Below are positions 34,325-42,701 of a DNA stretch of 64,000 nt, piece by piece. Each line of letters starts with the position of its first letter. The stretch's first letter is position 1. Where the stretch lies: positions 310,001 to 374,000 of the forward strand of contig NZ_JAPEMV010000006.1 in assembly GCF_026342355.1 (NCBI RefSeq). Reading direction: 5' to 3'. The stretch is from Streptomyces sp. NBC_00249. GTDB lineage: Bacteria; Actinomycetota; Actinomycetes; Streptomycetales; Streptomycetaceae. The notes below the pieces were generated by a model. That model had not been told where the DNA came from. It did no database searches and saw only the letters and a list, made by a program, of their open reading frames with translations. The translations under genes were made by a program, and so were the position numbers.

Positions 34325-34847
34325 CGAACGGTTCCTCCATCGCCCCCGTGCCGGGCCCTCCCCGCGGGCCGGCGCCGACCGGCCGGCAACGGACCAGGAC
34401 GGCGGGCGGGGGCGGGGTCGGACCCGTACATCGCCGCTGCCGTACGGAACCGGACAGCGTGCGAGCGCCGCTCACTTCACTGAACAGCGACTTTGTTCGA
34501 CTCTGCCACGCCGGAGCCCCGTCGTGTCAATGCCGGCATGCCCCAACCACCCCCGGAAACAGCGCCCTTGCCACCTACTTGCCACCCCTCGACCGATCCC
34601 CGAGCGTCCCCCCAACACCCAACCCCACCCCCCTTGACAAACCACCAACAATCTAACGAACCGTCACGTCTCGGCCAGCCGGACGCCCGGGCAGGCCGCC
34701 ACCTCCCCAGGCGGGGGCGGCGGAATGGTGGGCTTCACGTCCTGGGTCCGTAACGGTCTCGCGGGACGGGACTTCGGCGGGGTCGCCAGGGAATAACCGG
34801 ACAGTCGGACGCATCGATCACGTCATGCGCAACACACGGGGGCCACC
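34325..34847. other. Intergenic stretch without recognisable gene
   Basis: Nothing coding is convincing here. The part from about 34480 to 34680 is unusually C-rich and lower in G than the surroundings, with several A/T-containing stretches. It probably holds promoters for the minus-strand small genes and the plus-strand lipoprotein gene. Confidence 0.4.
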
Positions 34848-35573
34848 ATGCGTACTGCCCGCAACAGATGGAAGACCTGCACCCTGGGGGTCGTGGCCGT
34901 CGCCGCGCTCCTCTCGTCCACGGCCTGCGAGTCGGGCGGCGCGGAGCGGGGCAAGACCCCCTCCCCGTCCGCCACGCCGAGCGGTGCCGGCAGCCCGAGC
35001 GCCACCGCCGGCCCCACGCCGTCCGCCGCCCCGAGCACGGCCGGCTCTCCCAAGCCCGGCGGTGGCAGTACGCCCGGCGCCTCCAAGAGTGCGGGCGCCC
35101 CGACGGGTGGCGGCGGCACCACCGTCACGGCCTGCAACGACAACGACCTCTCGATCACCCTGTCGGACTGGCGGCAGGACTCGGGGCAGCACCTCCTCAT
35201 CACGGCCACCAACCTCAGCGACAAGGCCTGCACCCTCTACCACTACCCGTACGTCGGCTTCGGCGCGGCCATCGCGGGGCCGGTCGCCCCGATGGACTCC
35301 AAGCCGCAGGCGGTGGCCACGATCGGGCCGAAGGAGAAGGCGTACGCCGGCCTGTTCCTCTTCCGAGGGGGCCAGCGGACGGTCACCGTGGAACAGGTGT
35401 CCCTCGGCTACCAGGACCGGGCGTTCAACAGCAACAAGGACGTGGCGTGGCTCGACCACGGGCTGCCCGCCGACATCGGCTCCCTGACGGTCGGCCCCGA
35501 GCCCCGGGTCACGTACTGGAACCTCGATCTCCGGACGGTCGAGAACCACATGTTCAGGTCGAGCGACAGCTAG
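34848..35573 (+). CDS. DUF4232-type lipoprotein
   Basis: 241 residues with a signal peptide ending in the lipobox LLSSTAC, so the Cys at about residue 27 would be lipid-anchored. A Ser/Pro/Thr/Gly-rich spacer (about 30-90) leads to a DUF4232 domain. That domain begins CNDNDLSITLSDWRQDSG and contains ITATNLSDKACTLYHYPYVGF and WLDHGLPADIGSLTVGP, common in Streptomyces lipoproteins of unknown role. The ATG is seven bases after a GGGGG stretch. No link to neighbours is evident. Confidence 0.85.
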   Translation: MRTARNRWKTCTLGVVAVAALLSSTACESGGAERGKTPSPSATPSGAGSPSATAGPTPSAAPSTAGSPKPGGGSTPGASKSAGAPTGGGGTTVTACNDNDLSITLSDWRQDSGQHLLITATNLSDKACTLYHYPYVGFGAAIAGPVAPMDSKPQAVATIGPKEKAYAGLFLFRGGQRTVTVEQVSLGYQDRAFNSNKDVAWLDHGLPADIGSLTVGPEPRVTYWNLDLRTVENHMFRSSDS

Positions 35574-35672
35574 TGCTGGCGTCAAGGAGACGTCGGGAGT
35601 CCGTTTCCTAACAGCTGAATCCACTGCGTCAGTCAGGTGGTTGAAGGGGCTTCGCGGTTCGGTCGGCCCCCC

Positions 35673-35691
35673 TCCCTCCCGACGGGAGGGA
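35673..35691. terminator. Small hairpin after the lipoprotein gene
   Basis: Eight-base arms (35673-35680, 35684-35691) with a 3-base loop lie 100 bases after the lipoprotein stop and 60 before the carboxypeptidase start. It is a weak candidate terminator. Confidence 0.35.
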
Positions 35692-35752
35692 CGGGGCACC
35701 GCGGTGCATCCCCTCCCTCTCGGGGGGTTCTTCCACACATGCGAGGAGTGAC

Positions 35753-36733
35753 TTGATCTCCCACCTGATGCGGCGCGCTCGCGGCGCGCTCGCCGTCGCC
35801 GTCGCCACCGGCGCCCTGTTCACGGCGGCGGTGCCGGCCCGGGCCGCCGCCGCGCCGCCCGTCGGCGCGGCCGGCGCGATCCTGATCGACGCGGACAGCG
35901 GGGCCGTGCTCACCTCCAGGGCTCCTGACACCCGGCGCCAGATGGCGAGCACCACGAAGGTCATGACGGCCGCGGTGGTGGCCACCCTGCCGGGCGTGGA
36001 CCTCGACCGGAAGGTCACTGTCAAGCAGGAGTACCTGGACTACGTCTACCGGGAGGGTGCGAGTTCCGCCCAGTTGAAGGCGGGTGCGAGCCCGACGGTC
36101 CGTCAGCTGCTGTACGCGTTGATGCTGCCGTCGGGCTGCGACGCGGCGTACGCCCTCGCGGACACCTTCGGCGCGGGGACGACCCTCGCCTCCCGCAAGG
36201 CGGACTTCGTGGCGAAGATGAACGCCAAGGCGAAGTCGCTGGGCATGACGAACACGGTCTACGACACCTTCGACGGCATCTCGCCGACCGGCAGGAACCT
36301 CACCACCCCCCGCGACCTCGCCAAGCTCACCCGGCACGCGATGGGCAACACCGTGTTCCGGACGGTCGTGAAAACCCCTTCGTACGGCTCCGGCGGCACC
36401 TCCGCCCTCGCCACCTGGACCAACAGCAATCTGCTGGTCCGGCCGCGGTCCGCCGGTTACGGATATCCGGGCGCGATCGGCGTCAAGACCGGCACCGGCA
36501 GCGCTGCGGGAAAATGCTTGGTCTTCTCCGTGACCCGGGGCGGTAAGACGGTTATCGGGGTCCTGCTGAACGACGAGAAGCGTTACACGGATTCCATGAT
36601 GCTTTCCGACTGGGCCCTCGGCCCCGCCTCCGCTTCCGGTTCCGGTTCGGGTTCTGCCTCCAGTTCCGGTTCCGGTTCGAAAAACGCCGTCCAGGGCCGT
36701 AGCGCCGAGCCGGTCCCGGACGTCCTCGACTGA
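35753..36733 (+). CDS. D-alanyl-D-alanine carboxypeptidase (penicillin-binding serine peptidase)
   Basis: 326 residues: signal peptide ending PARAAAAP, catalytic SxxK in MASTTKVMTAA, second motif in MLPSGCDAAYALAD, and KTG in IGVKTGTGSA. This S11-family order marks enzymes that trim peptidoglycan stem peptides outside the membrane. The usual SxN second motif is SGC here, with Cys for Asn. The tail is Ser/Gly-rich low complexity with no membrane anchor. TTG 35753 is chosen because GAGGAG lies five bases upstream; ATG 35768 is the alternative. Confidence 0.88.
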   Translation: MISHLMRRARGALAVAVATGALFTAAVPARAAAAPPVGAAGAILIDADSGAVLTSRAPDTRRQMASTTKVMTAAVVATLPGVDLDRKVTVKQEYLDYVYREGASSAQLKAGASPTVRQLLYALMLPSGCDAAYALADTFGAGTTLASRKADFVAKMNAKAKSLGMTNTVYDTFDGISPTGRNLTTPRDLAKLTRHAMGNTVFRTVVKTPSYGSGGTSALATWTNSNLLVRPRSAGYGYPGAIGVKTGTGSAAGKCLVFSVTRGGKTVIGVLLNDEKRYTDSMMLSDWALGPASASGSGSGSASSSGSGSKNAVQGRSAEPVPDVLD

Positions 36734-37354
36734 CCTCGGGGCACCACGGACCGCAGGGCCGGACGGACCGGATCCGACGCGCAGCGGACACCGACGTGTC
36801 CGCTGCATGTCCAACTGATGGCGGGTGGACCTTCCTGACGGCCCGGATGCTACGGGCCGTCAGCAATTCCAAGCCATCCGGGGGAATCTCCGCGAACTCC
36901 TCGTACCGCACGGGAGGCCCGGCCCCGCGCGGCCGTCGGAGCGAATCGGCGTACGCACTCATCTCACAGGCCGGACAAGTGCGTACGGATTGGCATCCGG
37001 GGCGAGGCTCGCGATCCCCCGGCACAAAGTCCCGAAAGCCGTAGATTGCCTTTAACGGACACCGCGCCGCACCGGGTACAAGTCCGGATCCGGGGGCTTC
37101 CCCGTAGCGCATTCGCTTCTGGTGAAGCCATCCGAATCGGGTCAATGTCCACCAGGAAACTCCCTGTTGACGGTCGATCATCCGCTCACAGCCAGTGATA
37201 CGATCATCGCACTTGCGGAGCGGCGGATGGGCGCAAGACGACTTCTTCGACTACGGCGACCATCCAGGCGGTACCCCCGGTACGGACGGTCCGCCGGTCC
37301 ACCCGCATTTGACGGAATTCAGCAACTGGCCGTCAGTCGCCTGAAGAGAGTCTT
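36734..37354. other. 620-base intergenic region before the conservon
   Basis: No frame with convincing codon bias, domain or ribosome site is seen on either strand. Composition is slightly lower in GC than the flanks. It should contain the conservon promoter; GAAGAGAG lies just before the cvnA start. Confidence 0.5.
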
Positions 37355-38542
37355 ATGAAGCTTTACATAGCGAACCCAGTGCTCTGGGCCCTCCTCGCCG
37401 TCGTCGTCGGCGCAGTCGCCGTCATCGTCCGCCAGCACAAGGCGGCTCGGGTCCAGCGGCACGAGATCGAACAGATCAAATCCCACTACGTGGAATTGCA
37501 GCACAGTTTCGCGAAATCCGTGGAGGCCGAGAAGGAACAGGCCCAGGACGCCACGAAATCGGTCCTCAAGTCCGCGATGCGGACACTTCAGGGCCTTGCC
37601 GCCGAACAGCAGGCGGTCATCTCCGGACTGCAGAGCAAGTACGGCGAGTCCGTGATTCTCCAGGACCTGCTGGAGATCGACCACACGAACTCTCAGTTCG
37701 GGCGCCGCGCCCAGTCCATCGCCGTGTTGTGCGACGGCTGGCTCGGACGGCAGCGCGAGGTCGCCTCGGTTTATGACGTGGTCCGCAGCGCGCAGGGCAG
37801 GATCCGCCACTACCGCCGGGTGGAGATCCTCTCCCAGGTCGACTTCGGCATCAACAACCGGGCGGTCGAACCGGTGGCGCTGGCGCTCGCCGAGCTCCTC
37901 GACAACGCGACCAGCTACTCCAGCCCGGACACCGTGGTCGAGATCAACATCCGCACCGTCCCCAAGGGCATCTGCATCGTCGTCGACGACGCCGGTGTCG
38001 GCATGAACGACGAGGAGCGGACCAGGGCCGACAAGCTCCTGGCGAGCGAGCGGGTCTCCGGCGTCTCCGGCCTCGGCAGCCCGCCGCAGTTCGGCTTCGC
38101 GGTGATCGGCGTGCTCTGCGAGCGCTTCGGCTTCGAGGTGTCCGTGGACTCCAGCTCACCGTACGGAGGCGTCCGCGCGGTCCTCCTCCTCCCGCACGAC
38201 CTGCTCACCGGCATGCCGGAGAAGAAGGCCCCCGCGCCGGCCGCTCCCGTGTACGCGGCCTCCGGCGCGTCCGCCGCGGCGGCGCACCTGGGCGGTCCCG
38301 AATCGGCGGTGGCCACGGCCTCGACCGTCGACGGTCTGCCCCGGCGCAGCCGCAAGCGGCCCATGGCGATCGTCCCCGGTACGGCGTCGGCCCCGGCCTC
38401 GGCGGGCCGCTCCGACGCGGAAGCCGCCGCGATCATGGGGGCGTTCCAGCGGGGCACGCAGTCGGGACGGGTGCAGGCGGACTCGGCGGATCAATCGAGC
38501 AGCACACCTGCTGCGAGCAGCGAAGGGCATGAGGTCTCGTGA
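37355..38542 (+). CDS. cvnA: Conservon sensor-kinase-like ATPase CvnA
   Basis: 395 residues. An N-terminal transmembrane helix (about 8-27) is followed by a helical region, then a GHKL ATPase with N-box ALAELLDNATSYSSP and G1-box VVDDAGVGM. The C-terminus is an Ala/Pro-rich tail. It matches the nitrate/sensor-kinase-like CvnA proteins that lie first in Streptomyces conservons and assemble at the membrane with CvnB, C and D in a G-protein-like signalling complex. GTGA overlap with the next gene. As in other CvnA proteins, autophosphorylation cannot be assumed. Confidence 0.92.
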   Translation: MKLYIANPVLWALLAVVVGAVAVIVRQHKAARVQRHEIEQIKSHYVELQHSFAKSVEAEKEQAQDATKSVLKSAMRTLQGLAAEQQAVISGLQSKYGESVILQDLLEIDHTNSQFGRRAQSIAVLCDGWLGRQREVASVYDVVRSAQGRIRHYRRVEILSQVDFGINNRAVEPVALALAELLDNATSYSSPDTVVEINIRTVPKGICIVVDDAGVGMNDEERTRADKLLASERVSGVSGLGSPPQFGFAVIGVLCERFGFEVSVDSSSPYGGVRAVLLLPHDLLTGMPEKKAPAPAAPVYAASGASAAAAHLGGPESAVATASTVDGLPRRSRKRPMAIVPGTASAPASAGRSDAEAAAIMGAFQRGTQSGRVQADSADQSSSTPAASSEGHEVS

Positions 38543-38940
38543 ACAACGATCTGTCATGGATGCTGGACAGCGCCTTGGAGATACCCGGGGCGCTGCACGC
38601 CGTCCTGGTCTCCGCCGACGGCCTGCTGATGGCCCGGACGAAGGACTTCGACAAGGACAGCGCGGACACCGTCGCCGCCGCGATGAGCGGCGTGCAGTCG
38701 CTCAGCCGCACCCTCGGGTTCTTCGTCGAGCAGGGCAACCTTCAGTGGCGCCAGACGCTGGTCGAGTTCGACGGCGGCTGGGTCTTCCTGATCTCCGCCG
38801 GGGAGGGTGCGTACCTGGGCGTCTCCGCCTCGCCGGACGTCGACATGCAGGACATCACCTTCCGGATGCAGCAGCTCGTCGGCCAGCTGGGCAAGGCGTT
38901 GATGACACCGCCGCGTGAGAACCTCGGCGTCCGCTCATGA
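38539..38940 (+). CDS. cvnB: Conservon roadblock/LC7 protein CvnB
   Basis: 133 residues, starting at a GTG that overlaps the cvnA stop. The sequence LSWMLDSALEIPGALHAVLVSADGLLMA and the following amphipathic helix-strand pattern are those of the roadblock/LC7 fold, which acts as a partner or activator of MglA-like small GTPases. The cvnA-B-C-D order is intact. Confidence 0.94.
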   Translation: MNNDLSWMLDSALEIPGALHAVLVSADGLLMARTKDFDKDSADTVAAAMSGVQSLSRTLGFFVEQGNLQWRQTLVEFDGGWVFLISAGEGAYLGVSASPDVDMQDITFRMQQLVGQLGKALMTPPRENLGVRS

Positions 38941-39314
38941 GCGGGTTCGACGAACTGGAGCCGGGGTCGGCCGATTTAGTCCGTCCGTACGTCATCACCA
39001 AGGGACGCGGCCTGCCCGACGAGGAGCAGCTGTCCCTGATCACCCTGGTCACCGCGGCGGGCGACCAGCAGCAGCGGCCGACCCAGCTGTCCCCCGAGGA
39101 GCAGGGCCTGCTGGCCCTGTGCACCGCCGGCTACCTCTCGGTCGCCGAGATCGCGGGACACACGCGGCTGCCCATGGGTGTGGTGAAGATTCTCCTCTCC
39201 GCGCTCACCGAGCGCGGCTACCTCATCACCCGCCCTCCCGTGCAGCGCGCCCCGCTCGCGGACCGGCGCATCCTGGAGGAGGTTCTGAATGGACTCCGCA
39301 CCAAGTTTGGCTGA
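38937..39314 (+). CDS. cvnC: Conservon DUF742 protein CvnC
   Basis: 125 residues with LVRPYVITKGRG near the start and a winged-helix-like end (LSVAEIAGHTRLPMGVVKILLSALTERGYLITR), diagnostic of DUF742. ATGA overlap with cvnB and 26-base overlap with cvnD. It probably links the kinase-like protein to the GTPase. Confidence 0.94.
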   Translation: MSGFDELEPGSADLVRPYVITKGRGLPDEEQLSLITLVTAAGDQQQRPTQLSPEEQGLLALCTAGYLSVAEIAGHTRLPMGVVKILLSALTERGYLITRPPVQRAPLADRRILEEVLNGLRTKFG

Positions 39315-39882
39315 GCAGGCGTACGTCCGCGGCGGAGCGACGCAGACCGCCGTGAAGATCCTCGTCGTCGGTCACTTCGCCGTCGGCAAGACGACTTTCA
39401 TCGGTGCGATATCGGAGATCCCTCCGCTGTCCACCGAGGAGACGATGACGCGCGCCGGCGAGTCGTTCGACGACCTCAAGGGGGTCCGTACCAAGACCAC
39501 CACCACGGTGGCCATGGACTTCGGCCGGCTGACCATCAACGAACGCGTGGTGCTGTACCTGTTCGGGACCCCCGGCCAGCTGCGGTTCGTACAGATGTGG
39601 GAGGACATGGCACGCGGCGCGCTCGGCGCGCTCGTGCTGGTGGACCCCGAACGGCTGGCGGACTCCTTCGCCGTGATCGACCTCATCGAGCAGTACGGCC
39701 TCGACTACGCGATCGCCGTCAACCGCTTCGACGGTGCGCCGGACCGGGAGGTACGGGCGCTGCGCGAGGCGCTGGACCTGCTCGACGACACCCCCGTCGT
39801 CGCCTGCGACGCCCGCGACCCGAGATCGTCCGCCGACGCGCTGATCACACTCGTCCGCTATTTGCTCGACCGCGCCCACTAG
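39289..39882 (+). CDS. cvnD: Conservon Ras-like GTPase CvnD
   Basis: 197 residues. P-loop GHFAVGKTTFIGA, switch region TKTTTTVAMDFGRL, Walker B-like LYLFGTPGQLRF and base-recognition AVNRFDG give the small-GTPase set of conservon CvnD proteins. The ATG has a very strong GGAGGAGG site inside cvnC. It is the predicted output switch of the complex, followed directly by a P450 gene, as in the rar (cvn9) operon of S. coelicolor. Confidence 0.94.
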   Translation: MDSAPSLAEQAYVRGGATQTAVKILVVGHFAVGKTTFIGAISEIPPLSTEETMTRAGESFDDLKGVRTKTTTTVAMDFGRLTINERVVLYLFGTPGQLRFVQMWEDMARGALGALVLVDPERLADSFAVIDLIEQYGLDYAIAVNRFDGAPDREVRALREALDLLDDTPVVACDARDPRSSADALITLVRYLLDRAH

Positions 39883-39890
39883 GAACAGAC

Positions 39891-41243
39891 ATGGACACCC
39901 AACCCACCACCCCCGTTCCCCCGCCCGGGTGCCCTGCCCACAGTGCCGGCGGCCGGGTACCGCTGCACGGACCGGGGTTCGCTGCCGACCCCCAGGCGTA
40001 CTACGCCTACCTGCGCCACTACGGCCCGACCGCGCCCGTGGAGCTCGCTCCGGGGGTGGAGGCCACCCTCGTCACCGACTATTCGGCGGCGCTGCAACTC
40101 CTGCAGGACTCCAGCTCCTTCCGGAAGGACGCCCGCCGCTGGCGGCACCTCAACGAGGGGCTGATCAGTCCTGACAGCCCGGTCGTGCCCGTGCTGGCGT
40201 ACCGGGCCAACTGCATGTTCACCGACGGCGCCGAGCACCTGAGGCTGCGCCAGGCCATCACGGACAGCATGGCCCGCGTCGACGTGCGCCGGCTGAGCCG
40301 GAGCACGGAGCAGGTGTCCAACTTCCTGATCTCCCAGTTCGGTTCGCGCGGCTCCGCCGATCTGCTCGGCGACTACGCCAAGCAGCTGCCGCTGTTCGTC
40401 TTCAACGAACTCGTCGGCTGTCCCGCCGACATCGGCGACCGCGTGGTGTTCGGCATCAGCGGCATGTTCGACGGGGTCAACGCGGAGCGGGCCATCGAGG
40501 TCCTCTTCGGGGCCGTCGGCGAACTGGTGGCGCTCAAGCGCGCCAGGCCGGGCGAGGACGTCACCTCGTGGCTGATGCAGCACCAGGCGAAGCTCACCGA
40601 CGAGGAAATGGTCCACCAGCTCGCCCTGCTGCTGATCGCCGGCAACGAACCCCTGCGCAACCTCATCGGCAACACCCTGCACCGGCTGCTCACCCACGAC
40701 GCGTACGCCCACAAGGGCGGCCTGATCGACGAGGCCATCGACGACACGTTGTGGGAGAACCCGCCCATGCAGAACCTGGCGCCGCACTACCCGGCGTCCG
40801 ACATGGAGTTCGCCGGGCAGCAGCTGCGGGCGGGCGACCTCGTCCTGGTCAGCTTCGCGGCCGCCAACACCGGGCCGGCCCTGACGGCGGCGCGTCAGGC
40901 CGGCAGCAACCGGGCCCACCTGGCGTGGAGCGCGGGCCCGCACGCGTGTCCGTCCAAGGAGCCGGCCCGGCAGATCACCGCGACCGCCGTCGAGAACCTG
41001 CTCAACCGGCTCCCCGACGTCGAGCTCGCCGTGCCCGAGGACAGCCTCGTCTGGCGCCCCGGTCCCTTCAACCGCGGACTCAGCACGCTGCCTGCCCGGT
41101 TCACCCCGGTCGGGACGGTCCGCGGACCCGGCGGCCCGCTGGAGCGGCCCGAGGCGCACCCGCAGCCCGAAGCGGCCGACGCGGGTGCCAAGCGTGAACG
41201 CGCGGGGAAGTGGAGCCAGTTCCTCAACTGGCTCACCAAGTGA
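39891..41243 (+). CDS. cvnE: Conservon-linked cytochrome P450 lacking the ExxR motif
   Basis: 450 residues. The haem loop is recognisable (AWSAGPHACPSK, Cys at about 352) and helix C is normal. The K-helix region reads DDTLWENPP (about 283-291), where ExxR is expected. The I-helix has LIAGNEPLRNLI without the usual Thr. Conservon P450s of the CYP157 type are known to replace ExxR with EQSLW, so this looks like that group. It starts eight bases after cvnD. It may act as a signalling or unusual redox haemoprotein rather than a monooxygenase. Confidence 0.88.
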   Translation: MDTQPTTPVPPPGCPAHSAGGRVPLHGPGFAADPQAYYAYLRHYGPTAPVELAPGVEATLVTDYSAALQLLQDSSSFRKDARRWRHLNEGLISPDSPVVPVLAYRANCMFTDGAEHLRLRQAITDSMARVDVRRLSRSTEQVSNFLISQFGSRGSADLLGDYAKQLPLFVFNELVGCPADIGDRVVFGISGMFDGVNAERAIEVLFGAVGELVALKRARPGEDVTSWLMQHQAKLTDEEMVHQLALLLIAGNEPLRNLIGNTLHRLLTHDAYAHKGGLIDEAIDDTLWENPPMQNLAPHYPASDMEFAGQQLRAGDLVLVSFAAANTGPALTAARQAGSNRAHLAWSAGPHACPSKEPARQITATAVENLLNRLPDVELAVPEDSLVWRPGPFNRGLSTLPARFTPVGTVRGPGGPLERPEAHPQPEAADAGAKRERAGKWSQFLNWLTK

Positions 41244-41347
41244 TCTACATAACTTCTCCAGCGGTGTCCACCATCGCATGATCGTTCGACCTCGGGGGTA
41301 GTGAGCACCGCGTTGTTCATCGCTACTCACGAGTCGAAGGAGGTGTC

Positions 41348-42622
41348 GTGCACCAGCTGTCCGACGACGCCACTGGCACGCAGCACCGCTCCGTCCTGGA
41401 CCCGCTCGACACCCGCCCCTCCCGGCGGGTGTCCTCCCGGTCGCCCCGGTCCGGGGCGGGAGGGCCGGTGAAGGCCCCCCGCCCCGGTGTCCCGAGGACA
41501 CCGGACGGGGAGACGCTGGGAGGTCATGCGGCGAGACAGGTCCTGCGGCTGTGCGAGGCCGCGGGGCTGGGCGGGGCCGACTCGGCGGCCTACGCCCGGA
41601 CACTGCTCACGGCGCTGGGTCCGGCCGGCGAGCGGCGGCTCGACGAGCCGCCGCCGGAGGACTCCTTCCTCTCCGACGACCACACGCCGGTGGAGTTCTC
41701 GCTCGCCTTCGTGCCGGACGCGCCGCCGACCCTGCGGGTCCTGCTGGAGCCCGGGTTCGGCGCCGGGAGCCTGGAGCGCAACGGGCGCGTCGGGCTTCGG
41801 GTCGTCCGCGAGATGGCGCGCCGCTGGGGGTTCGACACCCGGCGGCTGGACGAGCTGGAGGACCTGTTCTTCCCGGAGGCCCCCGAGGGCCCGCTGGCAC
41901 TGTGGTGCGCGCTGGAGCTCGTCCCGGGCGCGGTGCCCAAGGTCAAGGTGTACCTGAACCCTGCGGCATCCGGGCAGAAACGTTCCGCCGAGACCGTACG
42001 GGAGGCCCTGCGCCGGCTCGGCCACCGGCAGGCGTTCGCGGCGCTGCCCGAGGGAGACCGCCACCTCTTCTTCGCCCTGGACCTGGGCGACTGGGAGGAG
42101 CCCCGGGTGAAGGTCTACCTCGCGCACCACGACCTGTCGGCGGCGGAGGCGGCCGGCCTGTCCCGGATGGACGGCGGTCCGGAGCGGGCGGAGATCAAGA
42201 AGTTCTTCCGGACGGCAGCCGGGCACAGCGCCGACGGCGCGGAGAACGGGGCCGGGCGGGACCCGCGGCTCGACCGCCGGCCCGTCCAGTCCTGCCACGC
42301 CTTCACCGAGACGGCGACGGGCCTGCCGAGCGGCTTCACGCTGTACGTCCCGGTCCGCGACTACGCCCGGCACGACGGCGAGGCCCTCGACCGGGCCGTG
42401 TCCGTACTCGAGCGGTACGGCATCGACTCCGCCCCGCTCGTCGAATCGCTGTCCGCCGTCACCTCACGGCCGCTGCGGGAGGGTGTGGGCCTCATCGCCT
42501 ACCTGGGGCTGGCACACCAGCAGGGCAAGCCGGCCCGGGTGACCGTCTACGTGTCCTCGGAGGCCTACGCGGTCAGGCCGCCGGCCGGCGCACCGGCCGC
42601 GTGGGCCGACGCCGTCCTCTGA
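41348..42622 (+). CDS. Indole/tryptophan prenyltransferase (DMATS type)
   Basis: 424 residues. GTG start with AAGGAGG upstream. The protein has the ABBA-barrel pattern of dimethylallyltryptophan synthases: an EFSLAFVPDAPPTLRVLLEPG strand pair, LWCALELVPGAVPKVKVYLNP, LFFALDLGDWEEPRVKVYL and GFTLYVPVRDYARHDGEAL. The repeated K-x-Y strands are the diphosphate-binding tyrosine shield. Bacterial relatives such as SCO7467 prenylate the indole ring of tryptophan. It is convergent with a flavin monooxygenase gene. It lies 104 bases after the conservon P450 but has its own ribosome site and perhaps its own promoter. Confidence 0.88.
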   Translation: MHQLSDDATGTQHRSVLDPLDTRPSRRVSSRSPRSGAGGPVKAPRPGVPRTPDGETLGGHAARQVLRLCEAAGLGGADSAAYARTLLTALGPAGERRLDEPPPEDSFLSDDHTPVEFSLAFVPDAPPTLRVLLEPGFGAGSLERNGRVGLRVVREMARRWGFDTRRLDELEDLFFPEAPEGPLALWCALELVPGAVPKVKVYLNPAASGQKRSAETVREALRRLGHRQAFAALPEGDRHLFFALDLGDWEEPRVKVYLAHHDLSAAEAAGLSRMDGGPERAEIKKFFRTAAGHSADGAENGAGRDPRLDRRPVQSCHAFTETATGLPSGFTLYVPVRDYARHDGEALDRAVSVLERYGIDSAPLVESLSAVTSRPLREGVGLIAYLGLAHQQGKPARVTVYVSSEAYAVRPPAGAPAAWADAVL

Positions 42623-42640
42623 GGCTCCTCGCCGGCCGGC

Positions 42641-42673
42641 GAAGCTCCCCGATGGCCACCCACCGGGAGCTTC
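42641..42673. terminator. Hairpin terminator between convergent genes
   Basis: Nine-base perfect arms (42641-42649, 42665-42673) lie between the prenyltransferase and the monooxygenase ends. Confidence 0.65.
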
Positions 42674-42701
42674 ACCCGCCCCACCGGCCCCCGAACGCCC
42701 G

